Assembly: GCA_963729295.1 (NCBI GenBank)
Contig: CAVSNJ010000016.1
Location: 1 to 64,000, forward strand
DNA from: DATJLY01 sp963729295
GTDB taxonomy: Bacteria > Pseudomonadota > Alphaproteobacteria > ATCC43930 > CGMCC-115725
Direction: 5' to 3'
Length of the DNA stretch: 64,000 nt
This document shows, piece after piece, positions 53,434 to 62,783 of this stretch (positions are counted from its first letter, which is position 1; each line of letters opens with the position of its first letter). The position numbers were made by a program, and so were the translations under genes. Under the pieces are notes generated by a model. It did not search any database. It had not been told where the DNA came from and saw only the letters and a program-made list of their open reading frames with translations.

Positions 53434-54714
53434 ATGAAGAGCGACACGGCAATTTCGTCAAGCATCTGCGACGTGGCGGTGGTGGGCGCGGGTGCCGCCG
53501 GCGTGGGCGCGGCGCGGCGCCTCGCGGCGGCCGGGCTCGACGTCATCGTGCTGGAGGCGCGCGAGCGCCTCGGCGGGAGGGCCTATTCCGCGCCGACGGC
53601 GCTCGGCCAGGCGATGGATGTCGGCTGCGAATGGCTGCACAGCGCGGGCCGCAACCCGTGGACCGACATCGCCCGCGAGCTGCGCTTCGCGATCGACGAG
53701 ACCTTGCCCAATTGGGGCGCGCGCGTGTCGTGGCATTTCGGCGCAGAGGCGCAGAACGATTGGTACGCGGCGCGCGAGGCGTTCGACGAGCGCTGCGAGC
53801 GCGCCGCCGAGGGGCCGCGCGATCTCGCGGAGTCCGAACTGCTCGAGCCGGGCGGACGCTGGAACGGCCTCATCGGCGCCATCAGCACCTGGGCGAACGG
53901 CACCGAGCTCGAGCGCGTCTCGGTCAAGGATCACGCGCGCTACGAGAACGACCAGATGAACTGGCGCGTGCTCGAAGGCTATGGCACGCTGATCTCGACC
54001 TATGGCGCGGCGCTGCCGGTGAGCTTCGGCACGGTCGTCGAGCGCATCGACCATCGCGGCCGCATCATCGCGCTCGCGACGAACCGCGGCGATGTGTCGG
54101 CGCGTGCCGTCATCGTCACGATCCCGACCAACCTGCTGGCGCGCGAGGCGATCCGCTTCACGCCGGCGCTGCCCGACAAGATCGCGGCCGCCGCGGGCCT
54201 GCCGCTCGGCATCGCCAACAAGCTCTTTCTCGCGATCGCGGGCGACGTCAACGATCTGCCGCGCGACCGGCATCTGATCGGCAAGGTCGATCGCGTGCGC
54301 ACCGGCGGCTATCAGATCCGCCCGCATGGCTGGCCGGTGATCGGCGGATATTTCGGCGGATCGCTCGGGCGCGATCTCGAGGCCGATGGCGGCAAGGCCA
54401 TGGTGGCGTTCGCGCTCGACGAGCTCGCGGGCCTGTTCGGCGGCGATATCCGGAAGCGGCTCACGCCGCTCGCGCAATCCGCGTGGGTCGGCGACGAGTT
54501 CGCCAACGGCTCCTATTCCTGCGCGCTGCCGGGCCACGCGGACGACCGGCTGACGCTCATGGCGCCCGTCGACGGACGGCTCTATTTCGCCGGCGAGGCG
54601 TGCTCCATCAATTTTTTCGGCACCGCGCACGCCGCCTATATCAGCGCCGTCGCCGCCGCCGACCAGGCGATCGCGGCGCTCACGCCGCAACGCGAAACCG
54701 TGCAGAGGGGATGA
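53434..54714 (+). CDS. Flavin monoamine oxidase-family protein
   Basis: 426 residues. The dinucleotide-binding motif VVGAGAAGVGAARRLAAAGLDVIVLEARERLGGRAYS is at residues 15-50, with the FAD-contacting GCEWLHS later and the C-terminal FAGEACSINFFGTAHAAYISAVAAADQ. This fits amine oxidases (MAO/polyamine oxidase-like). The ATG at 53434 replaces a longer frame start that lies in the divergent gene. Its stop overlaps the next hydrolase. Confidence 0.9.
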   Translation: MKSDTAISSSICDVAVVGAGAAGVGAARRLAAAGLDVIVLEARERLGGRAYSAPTALGQAMDVGCEWLHSAGRNPWTDIARELRFAIDETLPNWGARVSWHFGAEAQNDWYAAREAFDERCERAAEGPRDLAESELLEPGGRWNGLIGAISTWANGTELERVSVKDHARYENDQMNWRVLEGYGTLISTYGAALPVSFGTVVERIDHRGRIIALATNRGDVSARAVIVTIPTNLLAREAIRFTPALPDKIAAAAGLPLGIANKLFLAIAGDVNDLPRDRHLIGKVDRVRTGGYQIRPHGWPVIGGYFGGSLGRDLEADGGKAMVAFALDELAGLFGGDIRKRLTPLAQSAWVGDEFANGSYSCALPGHADDRLTLMAPVDGRLYFAGEACSINFFGTAHAAYISAVAAADQAIAALTPQRETVQRG

Positions 54715-55397
54715 TGGCGACGTACGTTCTGGTTCATGGCGCCTGGAGCGGCGGCTATACGTGGCAGGGCATCGCCAAAAGCCTGCGCCGCGCCGGACAC
54801 GAGGTCTATACGCCGACCTTGACCGGCCTCGGCGAGCGCTCGCATCTCCTGCGCGAGGGGATCGATCTCGACACGCACATCATGGACGTGCGCAACCTCA
54901 TTCGCTTCGAGGATTTGAGCGACATCGTGCTGGTCGGGCATTCCTACGCCGGCATGGTCGTGACCGGCGTCGCCGACGCCATGCCAGAGAAGATCGCGAC
55001 GCTCGTCTATCTCGATGCGTTCGTGCCACAGAACGGCCAGTCGCTCGCGGATTTTCAGTCGCGGCGCGAGGCCCAGCCGAGCCAGGGGATCGCGGTTCCG
55101 CCGCTGCCGCTCTCGGTCTTCGGCGTCGCCCCGGAAAAGGGCGCGCGCTACGAGGGACGCCGCATGCCCCATCCCGCCGCTTGCTTCACTCAGAAGATCA
55201 AGCTTTCGGGCGGCGTCGACCGCGTGAAGAGCCGCATCTACATCTACCTGAACGAGCCGCAGCCGACCACCTTCACGCAATTCTACGAGAAATTCCGCGA
55301 CGCGCCCGGATGGCGTAGCTACACGATGCCGTGCACGCATTTGGTGCAGCTCGACATGCCCGATGAATTGGCGCGGCTCTTGGCGTCGTTCGCCTAG
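54714..55397 (+). CDS. Alpha/beta-fold hydrolase (MhpC/EstA-like)
   Basis: 227 residues. TYVLVHGAWSGGYTWQGIAKSLRRAGHEVYTPTLTGLGERSHL, nucleophile Ser in VLVGHSYAGMVVTG and the terminal MPCTHLVQLDMPDELA with the catalytic His. It begins within the amine oxidase stop (ATGA-type), so the two are coupled. Substrate unknown; a catabolic ester or amide hydrolase is the simplest guess. Confidence 0.9.
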   Translation: MATYVLVHGAWSGGYTWQGIAKSLRRAGHEVYTPTLTGLGERSHLLREGIDLDTHIMDVRNLIRFEDLSDIVLVGHSYAGMVVTGVADAMPEKIATLVYLDAFVPQNGQSLADFQSRREAQPSQGIAVPPLPLSVFGVAPEKGARYEGRRMPHPAACFTQKIKLSGGVDRVKSRIYIYLNEPQPTTFTQFYEKFRDAPGWRSYTMPCTHLVQLDMPDELARLLASFA

Positions 55398-55411
55398 GAA
55401 TTCCGCCGCCC

Positions 55412-56248
55412 ATGCATCTTCCGCGGTTGCGCACCTTCCTCGCTCTTGCCTTGGCAGTGGCGGCATTCGCGGCGCCGGCGCGGGCCCAGACCCCCTCGCC
55501 CTTCGCCTATTGGGAGAACGCGGCGGGCGTGGTGCTGACGCCCTTGGGCGGCCCGGTGCCGGAGTGGAGCGCGGCGGTCGGCATGGGCGCGGCGGCGATC
55601 CCGCGCTACGAGGGCGACGACCACGCCCGCTTCGTGCCGTCGCCGGCCTTCGATCTGCGCTATCGCGACATCGCGTTCTTGTCGGCGGGCGACGGGGCGG
55701 GCGTCAATCTGCTGCGCGGCGACACCTATCGCGCCGGGATCGCGGTCGGATACGACACCGGGCGCAACCCGCACATCACCGAGCGGACGCAAGGCCTCGG
55801 CAACATCAACGCCGCGCCCGAGCCGCGCCTCTTCGCCGAAGCGGCCTATCTGCCGATCGTGTTCACCGCCGATCTGCGCAAGGCGATCGGCGGCCACGAG
55901 GGCGTGATCGGCGACCTTGGCGCGTATGCGCCGGTGGTCGCGACCGACGCGCTCGTCGTCTTCGTGGGACCGAGCCTGACCTTCGCCAACCGCACCTACA
56001 TGGAGCATTATTTCGGCATCGACGAGACGCAGGCGCTGGGCTCGGTCGAGCATCTGCCGTTCTATACGGCCACTGGCGGCATGAAGAACGCGACGATCGG
56101 CGTCAACGCGATCTATCACTTCACCGACCACTGGTTCGTCGATTGCGACGCCGCCTACGAGCGGCTCGTAGGCTCCGCGGCCGCGAGCCCGATCGTCACG
56201 TCGAAGGACCAGTTGGCGCTCTCGGCGATCCTCGGCTACCAGTTCTGA
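55412..56248 (+). CDS. MipA/OmpV-family outer-membrane protein
   Basis: 278 residues. Signal peptide 1-25. The mature protein is a likely beta-barrel: PVPEWSAAVGMGAAAIPRYEGDDHARFVPSPAFDLRYRD, GVNLLRGDTYRAGIAVGYDTGRN and the ending LALSAILGYQF with a terminal Phe. MipA-family proteins are scaffold or porin-like proteins. It lies 14 bp after the hydrolase, so it may be in the same operon. Confidence 0.92.
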   Translation: MHLPRLRTFLALALAVAAFAAPARAQTPSPFAYWENAAGVVLTPLGGPVPEWSAAVGMGAAAIPRYEGDDHARFVPSPAFDLRYRDIAFLSAGDGAGVNLLRGDTYRAGIAVGYDTGRNPHITERTQGLGNINAAPEPRLFAEAAYLPIVFTADLRKAIGGHEGVIGDLGAYAPVVATDALVVFVGPSLTFANRTYMEHYFGIDETQALGSVEHLPFYTATGGMKNATIGVNAIYHFTDHWFVDCDAAYERLVGSAAASPIVTSKDQLALSAILGYQF

Positions 56249-56255
56249 GCGCGCG

Positions 56256-57674
56256 TCAGGGCGAGATTTCCTCGAGCACGCGGCCCTTCGTCTCGATGCC
56301 GAAGAGCGCCACGACGACGGACGCGACGAGCGGCACCACGCCCAGCATCAAGAACACGGCCGAGACGCCATAACCCGCGAGCACGATGCCGAGGAGCGTC
56401 GGCCCGAGCGTGCCGGCGATGTTGCGCACGGTCGCGCCGGCGCCGCAGCCCAAGGCGCGCATGCGCGTCGGATAAAGCTCCGGCGTGTAGACATAGAGGC
56501 TGACCGAGCAGGTGCTGAGGAAGAGGACGGCGGCGGTGGCGAGCACCATGACGACGATCGCGTCCTTGGTGCCGGTGCCGGCGAGCGCGATCAGGATGAT
56601 GCCGCCCAACGCCATGGCGCCGGTGAACCACGGGCGCCGGCCGGTGCGGTCGAGCAAGAGCGCCACGAGGATCGCCGAGCCGATGCTGAAGAAATGCCCG
56701 ACGAAGGCGAGTTGCAGCGATTGCTGCACCGAGAGGTGAAACTGCGTGCGGTAGAGCGTCGGCAGCCACGTGTTGAGCGATTGCGTCGCAAAGAAATTGC
56801 AGAACCACAAGGTCCAGACGACGAAGGTGCGGCGCAAATAAGGGCCCGCGAACAATTCGCGGACGCGCGTTTTCTGCGTCGGCGGCGGCGGGACGGTGCT
56901 GACGTCGGGCGCGGGGAGCGGATGGCCGAGCTTCGCCACGGCCTCGCGCTCCATGCCGGCGACGATCGCATCGGCCTCGCCGATCCGACCCTTGCCGGCG
57001 AGCCAGCGCGGCGATTCCGGCAGCAGCCTGCGCATCACCGCGGCGATCGCGGCGGGGATCGCGCCGATCACGAAGATCGATTGCCAGCCGAACGAAGGAA
57101 TGAGGAACACGCCGACCGAGGCCGCGCCGAGATAGCCCACGGCGAAGGAGGCTTCGTACATGAGGAAGAAGCGGCCGCGCGTGGGCGCGCGCGCGATCTC
57201 GTTGATGTAGGCGGACGCGACCGGCACCTCGCCGCCGAGGCCGCAGCCCTGCACGAAGCGCGCGACGAGCAGCGACGGCAGGCTGTAGGCGAAGGCGCAG
57301 CCGAGGCTCGCGAGGCCGAAGAGGCCCGCCGAATATGCGACCGAGCGCAGCCGGCCGAATTGCTCGGCGACCCACGGGAAGAACAGCGCGCCCAATATCT
57401 GTCCGACATAGGCGCCGGAGATGAGCATGCCGATCTGCGGCGGCCTCAGGTGCCAGAGCCCGCCGATCACCGGCAGGACGAAGGCGATGGCGAGCGCGTC
57501 GAAGCCGTCGAAGAATGTCGCGAAGCCGACGACGATGCGCGACTTGATGTGCGTCGCCGTGGTCGGCAGCCGCTCCATCCGTGCCGCGAGCTGGCGTTGC
57601 GCCGCTTCGCGCGCCGCGCCCTCCGGCACGACCATATCGCGCGGCGTTGTCCCCGCCGCCGTCACTTGCGCCAT
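56256..57674 (-). CDS. MFS transporter (aromatic-acid/H+ symporter-like)
   Basis: 472 residues with twelve hydrophobic segments. IVVGFATFFDGFDALAIAFVLPVIGGLW and the loop GRLRSVAYSAGLFGLASLG are MFS motifs; the later RIGEADAIVAGMEREAVAKLG is the central loop of AAHS-like symporters, which take up aromatic acids or other metabolites. RBS GGGAGGAACGAACA supports this start. The 185 bp upstream hold no gene; a TTGTCT...GATAGG pair is weak. Confidence 0.9.
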   Translation of the reverse strand: MAQVTAAGTTPRDMVVPEGAAREAAQRQLAARMERLPTTATHIKSRIVVGFATFFDGFDALAIAFVLPVIGGLWHLRPPQIGMLISGAYVGQILGALFFPWVAEQFGRLRSVAYSAGLFGLASLGCAFAYSLPSLLVARFVQGCGLGGEVPVASAYINEIARAPTRGRFFLMYEASFAVGYLGAASVGVFLIPSFGWQSIFVIGAIPAAIAAVMRRLLPESPRWLAGKGRIGEADAIVAGMEREAVAKLGHPLPAPDVSTVPPPPTQKTRVRELFAGPYLRRTFVVWTLWFCNFFATQSLNTWLPTLYRTQFHLSVQQSLQLAFVGHFFSIGSAILVALLLDRTGRRPWFTGAMALGGIILIALAGTGTKDAIVVMVLATAAVLFLSTCSVSLYVYTPELYPTRMRALGCGAGATVRNIAGTLGPTLLGIVLAGYGVSAVFLMLGVVPLVASVVVALFGIETKGRVLEEISP

Positions 57675-57859
57675 TGTTCGTTCCTCCCCGTCGCCGCCGA
57701 GCCTATCCTCGTTCGGCGGGCGAGACAATCGAGCGGGGCGGCGAAATGTCTCGGCTCCACTTTCCGCTATGCGCCACAAGCGGACATCCGGCCGGTATCC
57801 GGCGGACTTCGCCATCGCTGACGAGGTGATCGAATGAAGCGGTGAATGTCCGCTTCGGG

Positions 57860-58267
57860 TCACTCCCGCCCGTATCGTTCGAACGCTTGCGCGACCTCCT
57901 GCACGCTCGGCGGAATTTTCACCCGCGACCAATCCTCGGCGCATAGTTTGCGGCGCCGTATGTGGTAGGTCTTGCGCGTGATCGGGTTCCGCTCGCCAGG
58001 CCCGTGCTCGAAAAAACCCCAGCCTGGCAGCCCGTCGCTCTTGCTCACGACGAGCATCGCCAGCGACCCTTTGCCGATGCTGTAACACCATGCGCCCACG
58101 CGGTTGAGGATCGGCGTCAGGGTTCGGTGGTGGCGCCCGATCAGCGTGCCCAAGGCGCCGTAGGTGACGTTTTTCCCTTCGCGGCGCCGCTCCGCCAGGA
58201 TGTTGATTGCCGCAAGCACGGCGCCATCGAGCGTCGATACCTTCGATTTCGACCGCCCTTTGCGCAT
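57860..58267 (-). CDS. Uncharacterised protein with ATL-like features
   Basis: 135 residues. The middle reads VTYGALGTLIGRHHRTLTPILNRVGAWCYSIG then SLAMLVVSKSDGLPGWGFF. This resembles the TYGxLAxxIG...VG pattern of alkyltransferase-like (ATL) domains, but the PCHRV methyl-acceptor motif is absent, so repair by alkyl transfer is unlikely. The N-terminus is basic (RKGRSKSKV). The C-terminal 40 residues form a helix-rich tail. It may bind DNA or act in a restriction or defence setting, but nothing shows this. The gene is isolated. Confidence 0.6.
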   Translation of the reverse strand: MRKGRSKSKVSTLDGAVLAAINILAERRREGKNVTYGALGTLIGRHHRTLTPILNRVGAWCYSIGKGSLAMLVVSKSDGLPGWGFFEHGPGERNPITRKTYHIRRRKLCAEDWSRVKIPPSVQEVAQAFERYGRE

Positions 58268-58314
58268 GCGGACTGGGTCAGAAGCGGAAATTCACCCTGA
58301 GCTCGCCGTCTCGT

Positions 58315-59283
58315 TCAGTTCGCCGTGAGCAGATGGATGCTGAAATACTGCTTGCGGTCGGTCCAGACGCGCCACGGCCGGTAGCCCGCGCGCGCGGCGA
58401 GCGCGCGGAACTCGTCGATCGAATATTTGCAGCTATCCTCGATGTGGATGCGTTCGCCCTGCGCGAAGCGCACGGCGCGGCCGGCGACGGTGACGATCTG
58501 ATCGGCGAGGCTCTTGATGTAGATCTCGATGCGGCCTTCGACGCGATCGTAGAACGCATCATGCGCGAAGCGTGCGAGGTCGAAATCGCCGCCGAGCTCG
58601 CGGTTCATGCGCTGCAACAGATTAAGGCTGAAGGCGGCGGTGATGCCTTGCGCGTCGTTGTAGGCGGCATCGAGCACCGCTTCGTCCTTCTTCAGATCGA
58701 CGCCCACCAGCATGACGCCATCGCGCCCGACGATGTGGCGCGTGCCGCGCAAGAAATCCGTGGCTTCGAGCGGCGTGAAATTGCCGATGGTCGAGCCGGG
58801 GAAGAATCCGAGGCGCCGGCCCAACGCCGTCGGCAGCTCGATATCGAGGGGGCGCGTGTAGTCGGCGCACACGGCGATCGTCTCGAGCCCGGGGAAATCG
58901 GCGGCGAGCGCTTCCGCGGCGGCGCGAAGCTGCTCGCGCGAGATGTCGATCGCGATGTAGGCGGCTGGCGCCTCGAGCGCGCGCAGGAGGCGGCGGACTT
59001 TCCGGCTCGCGCCGCTGCCGAACTCGACGAGCTGGCAGTGCGGGCCCATGAGCGCCGCGATCTCGCCGGCTGAGTCCTCGAGGATCGCGGTCTCGGTGCG
59101 CGTCAGATAATATTCCGGCAGTTCGCAGATCGCCTCGAACAGCGCCGAGCCGCGCGCGTCATAGAGAAAGCGGCACGGGATCGATTTGCGCCGCTGCGCG
59201 AGGCCTGCGCGCACGGCGGCGCGAAAACTTTCCTCGCCGGGTGCCAGATCGCGGAAACCGGCAAGCGCTCGGCCCTGACTCAT
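58315..59283 (-). CDS. egtD: L-histidine N(alpha)-methyltransferase
   Basis: Makes hercynine, the first step of ergothioneine synthesis. 322 residues, the family norm. SAM-binding region LVEFGSGASRKVRRLLRALEAPAAYIAIDISREQL. Substrate region FFPGSTIGNFTPLEATDFL. The upstream egtB ends with an overlap of four bases (ATGA), so the two are in one operon. Confidence 0.94.
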   Translation of the reverse strand: MSQGRALAGFRDLAPGEESFRAAVRAGLAQRRKSIPCRFLYDARGSALFEAICELPEYYLTRTETAILEDSAGEIAALMGPHCQLVEFGSGASRKVRRLLRALEAPAAYIAIDISREQLRAAAEALAADFPGLETIAVCADYTRPLDIELPTALGRRLGFFPGSTIGNFTPLEATDFLRGTRHIVGRDGVMLVGVDLKKDEAVLDAAYNDAQGITAAFSLNLLQRMNRELGGDFDLARFAHDAFYDRVEGRIEIYIKSLADQIVTVAGRAVRFAQGERIHIEDSCKYSIDEFRALAARAGYRPWRVWTDRKQYFSIHLLTAN

Positions 59284-60561
59284 AGATCCTCCGCCAATCT
59301 GATCCCGGAAAACGCCCAGCGCGCGGCGGGCGGAAAGAAATTGCGATATGTCACCCGCATGTGGCCGGCGGGCGTCGCGGCGCAGCCGCCGCGCAGCACC
59401 ATCTGGTTCGACATGAACTTGCCGTTATATTCGCCGACCGCGCCCTTCTGCGGGCGAAAACCCGGATATCCGACATAGGGGCTCTGCGTCCACTCCCAGG
59501 CGTCGCCGATCATCTGCGCGAGCCCGGCATCGGACGCCGCGCGCGGGTGATAGAGGCCGGCATCCATCAAATTGCCTTGGAGCGGCACGCGCGCATCCTC
59601 CGCCGCGATCTCCCACTCGGCTTCGCTCGGCAGCCGCTTTCCGGCCCAGCGCGCGTAAGCATCGGCTTCGTAATGGCTGACATGGACGACCGGTTCCGCC
59701 GGATCGATCGCGCGCGCGCCCGACAGCGTGAAGAGGCTCCAGCCATCGGCACCGTCGCGATCCCAATAGAGCGGCGCGTCCCAGCCTTCGCGCTGCACCG
59801 TCGCCCAGCCGTCCGACAGCCAGAATTCGGGCCGGCGATAGCCGTCATCGGCCATGAATTCCCGATACTCGCCGCACGTGACGAGGCGCGAGCCGAGCCG
59901 GAAGGGGGACACGAAAATCTTGTGCCGCGGCCCCTCGTTGTCGAACGCGAAATCCTTTCCCGTCGTGCCCGATCTCGCGCAGTCCGCCGGCGAACTCCAA
60001 AAATTCGAGCGGCGGCGAGTTGCGCCGCTCGGGCTGCGGCATTTGTGCATAGGCCGGGCGCAGCGGGTTCGCCGACAGCGCGTGCTTGATGTCCATCAGG
60101 ATCAATTCCTGATGCTGCTGCTCGTGATTGATGCCGAGCTCGACGAGCGCGAGTGCCTCCTGCGCCAGCGCGCCGCGGCGCAGCAGGCGCTCCATCGCGT
60201 CATCGACATCGGCGCGATAGCGCGCGATCTCGGCCATGCCCGGGCGCGAGAGAAGGCCGCGCTCGGGGCGCGGATGGCGCGGTCCCACCGCCTCGTAATA
60301 GGAGTTGAACAGGTAGCCATAGTCCGGATTGGCGGCACGGTAGGTTGCGTCATGCGCTCGCAGGATGAACGTCTCGAAGAACCATGTGGTGTGCGCGCGG
60401 TGCCATTTGGTCGGGCTCGCATCGGGCATCGATTGCAGCGTCTGGTCCTCGGGCGAGAGCGGCGCCGCGAGAGCCTCGGTCAAGGCCCGCGTCGCGCGAT
60501 AGCGCTCGGCCAGCGTCCGCGGCTCGGGCTGCGCTTCGGCCGGGCGCGAGGTCACAGACAT
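59280..60561 (-). pseudogene. egtB: Ergothioneine sulfoxide-synthase EgtB, frameshifted
   Basis: EgtB joins hercynine and a thiol donor with oxygen. Two frames must be joined: 202 codons down to AAA at 59956-59958, then from 59954 to the stop. One extra base (C at 59954/59955 on the + strand) breaks GHDGKDFAFDNEGPRH. Removing it gives 426 residues, the normal size. The N-terminal DinB-like part carries the iron ligands in WHRAHTTWF and INHEQQHQELI; the C-terminal sulfatase-modifying-like fold has KRLPSEAEWEIAA, DAWEWTQSPY and RGGCAATPAGHMR. Both halves are otherwise intact. Read as a sequencing error or recent mutation. Confidence 0.85.
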
Positions 60562-60604
60562 CGGGTGGCGCTCGGACGCACGGCTACCAACAACGGCGTT
60601 CCTC

Positions 60605-60638
60605 CCAAAGTTGCCAACTCGCCAAAGTTGCCGACTCG
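60605..60638. promoter_or_regulatory. Tandem 17-bp direct repeat upstream of egtB
   Basis: CCAAAGTTGCCAACTCG at 60605-60621 is followed at once by CCAAAGTTGCCGACTCG at 60622-60638, differing in one base. The first contains a palindrome AGTTG-C-CAACT. It starts 44 bp upstream of egtB. Two adjacent copies suggest binding of a dimeric regulator, but no regulator gene adjoins it. Confidence 0.4.
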
Positions 60639-60755
60639 GCCCCGGCGAGAGGTTAACGCCCGTCCGTCCAGGGGGAAAGACGCTTGCATCGGCGCGCCCG
60701 CGAACCGACATATGAGCGGCCGGAACGCCCAAGAAGACCCGGACGGGAGCGAAAA

Positions 60756-61658
60756 ATGTTGGCCTGGCGGACCCTTGCGGCATGTCTGATCGTGGCGCTC
60801 ATCGCGCTCACGCCGGCGCTCGGCAATGCCCGCGCCGGCGGCGGCTACAGCCTTGGCGGCGGCGGCAGCTTCTCGAGCCAGGGCAGCCTCGGCTCGCGCA
60901 CCTACAACATGAACCGCAGCATGACGCCGCAAGGCGGTGCGCAAGGCACAGGCTACGGCACGGGCGGCTACAGCACGGCGCACCCATTCATGACCGGGCT
61001 CGCCGGCGGCCTCTTCGGCAGCTTCCTCGGCCGGCTGCTGTTCCCCGGCTGGGGCATGGGATCCGGCTATGGCGGCGGCTTCTTCAGCATCTTCGGCTGG
61101 ATCTTCCTGCTGTGGGCAGGCTGGGCGCTCTACCGCATGTTCACGGGCGGCCGCTCGTATATGGGCCGCGGCAACGGCGCCATGCTCTATAGCGGCGCGG
61201 CGCCGCTCATGGGCGCGGCGGCGCCGCCGCGCTATGCGCCGGTCGCGGTCGCGGGCCAGGACTATCAGGCGTTCGAGACCATCCTGAAAGCGGTGCAGGC
61301 GGCGTGGAGCGAAGCGAACCTCGCCGAATTGCGCCGCCACGTCACGCCCGAGATGCTGTCCTATTTCGCCGAAGAGCTCGCCGAGAACGAAAGCAAGGGC
61401 GTGCGCAACCATGTCGAGCAGGTCGAGCTGGTGCGCGGCGATTTGCGCGAGGCGTGGGACGAAGGGCGGCTGCAATACGCGACCTGCGCCATGCGCTGGC
61501 GCGCCATCGACTACACGGTGCGCGCGAATGCGCGGCCGGGCGATCCCGGCGCGGTCGTGTCGGGCGATCCGTCGCACCCGAGCGAGGCGGCCGAGACCTG
61601 GACGTTCGTGCGCAGCCCCGGCGGCACGTGGCTCCTCTCCGCAATCCAGCAGGTCTGA
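60756..61658 (+). CDS. Tim44-like domain protein
   Basis: 300 residues. Signal or membrane segment at 5-25 (LAACLIVALIALTPALG), Gly-rich region, then a second hydrophobic hairpin (GGLFGSFLGRLLFPGWGMG; FFSIFGWIFLLWAGWALYRM). The C-terminal Tim44-like domain runs from DYQAFETILKAVQAAWSEANLAELRRHVTPEMLSYF to the end (WTFVRSPGGTWLLSAIQQV). The mitochondrial relative helps protein import; the bacterial role is unclear. The chosen Met is 24 residues into the longer frame. Confidence 0.87.
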   Translation: MLAWRTLAACLIVALIALTPALGNARAGGGYSLGGGGSFSSQGSLGSRTYNMNRSMTPQGGAQGTGYGTGGYSTAHPFMTGLAGGLFGSFLGRLLFPGWGMGSGYGGGFFSIFGWIFLLWAGWALYRMFTGGRSYMGRGNGAMLYSGAAPLMGAAAPPRYAPVAVAGQDYQAFETILKAVQAAWSEANLAELRRHVTPEMLSYFAEELAENESKGVRNHVEQVELVRGDLREAWDEGRLQYATCAMRWRAIDYTVRANARPGDPGAVVSGDPSHPSEAAETWTFVRSPGGTWLLSAIQQV

Positions 61659-61744
61659 GCCGGCTTCGTGCGCCCCGGGAATAAACCGCAGCCACGTCTC
61701 GTTACGTATAAGAGGGGCAATCTCCCGGCCAAGGGCGCCGTGTC

Positions 61745-61891
61745 ATGTACGTCATCGCATCGTCGGTCCTCATCGCCTGCCTCGTGCTGTCCGCCGATTA
61801 CGGCTGGGCGAGCTATCGCGACTGGCGCGCGCAGCGGCTCGCGGTCAAGCGCGGCCGCACCCTCACCCAGAAATTCACGCTTAAGCGCTAG
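61745..61891 (+). CDS. Small putative membrane protein (48 aa)
   Basis: MYVIASSVLIACLVLSADYGWASY is a hydrophobic segment; the tail DWRAQRLAVKRGRTLTQKFTLKR is very basic. It lies 86 bp after the Tim44-like gene and before the DUF1491 gene. The RBS is weak (AAGGGCG). Reality is uncertain. Confidence 0.4.
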   Translation: MYVIASSVLIACLVLSADYGWASYRDWRAQRLAVKRGRTLTQKFTLKR

Positions 61892-61906
61892 CGGAACCGG
61901 CGCGCC

Positions 61907-62245
61907 GTGAGCGAGGCGCGCCTCAAGACCAAGCTCGCGGTGCAGGCCGCGGTGCGGCTCTGTACGGTGCGCGCAATTCCGGTCGCGGTGACGCGGCGCG
62001 GCGACGAGGATGCCGGCACGATCCTCGTCAAGCTCAACCAGCTCGATCGCGGCTGCACCGTGCTGGTCGAGACGCGGGCGCCCGACGGCGCGCGCGCCTG
62101 GATGAAGGGCACCGGCGCCGAGCCGGTCAGCGAGGAGACGGCCGATGCCTACATCGCACGGCACGTCAAGCGCGATCCCGACCTGTGGGTCGTCGAGATC
62201 GAGGACCGCGGCGGGCGCTCGGCGTTCGACGGAAGAATTCTCTAG
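61907..62245 (+). CDS. DUF1491-family protein
   Basis: 112 residues. ARLKTKLAVQAAVRLCTVRAIPVAVTRRGDEDAGTILVKLNQLDRGCTVLVETRAPDGARAWMKGTG and the ending IARHVKRDPDLWVVEIEDRGGR match DUF1491, a small alphaproteobacterial family of unknown role. Starts with GTG. Its stop overlaps the XRE gene end by four bases, on opposite strands. Confidence 0.9.
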   Translation: MSEARLKTKLAVQAAVRLCTVRAIPVAVTRRGDEDAGTILVKLNQLDRGCTVLVETRAPDGARAWMKGTGAEPVSEETADAYIARHVKRDPDLWVVEIEDRGGRSAFDGRIL

Positions 62246-62622
62246 TTCTGCTGTTCGCCCGCCAATGCGCGCGCGAGCTGACTCAGCGCTTCCTGGTAGC
62301 GCTCGTTGGTGATGCCGGTGAAGTTACGCGCGATCTCGAGCACCATGCGCTCGCGCGGATTGATCGGCTTCGGCTCCTCTTCGCCCACACCCTCGTAGAA
62401 ATAGCTGATCGGCACGCTGAGGACGTTCGAAATCTGGAACAACCGCCCGGCCGAAACGCGATTGACGCCGCGTTCGTATTTGTGCGCCTGCTGATAGGTC
62501 ACGCCGATCAGCTCGGCGAGCTGCTGCTGCGTGAGGCCCAAGAGAATGCGCCGCTCGCGAATTCGCGCGCCAACGTGACGGTCGATCGCAGCGGTGGACT
62601 TTCCGCGTTTCGGTTTCGACAT
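62242..62622 (-). CDS. XRE-family helix-turn-helix regulator (PraR-like)
   Basis: 126 residues. The helix-turn-helix is GARIRERRILLGLTQQQLAELIGVTYQQAHKYERGVNRVSAGRLFQISNVLSV, about residues 18-70. A C-terminal part with PRERMVLEIARNFTGITNERYQEALSQLARALA could serve dimerisation. Such regulators in alphaproteobacteria act in quorum or stress responses; here the target is unknown. The upstream region (62623-62783) has no clear box. Confidence 0.9.
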   Translation of the reverse strand: MSKPKRGKSTAAIDRHVGARIRERRILLGLTQQQLAELIGVTYQQAHKYERGVNRVSAGRLFQISNVLSVPISYFYEGVGEEEPKPINPRERMVLEIARNFTGITNERYQEALSQLARALAGEQQN

Positions 62623-62783
62623 GTGCCACCCCTCCGAGGGGGTTAATTCCGGCTGCCTCATCCCACAAACAGCGCGTTCCCCCGCATCATTCCGCCGCGA
62701 CCGTTCACCGCAACGGCCGGAAAAGCGCGGGCGGCGGCGCGTCAGTTGCCCCTCCGCGCGGGAGACACAGAAATGCCGCAGGC

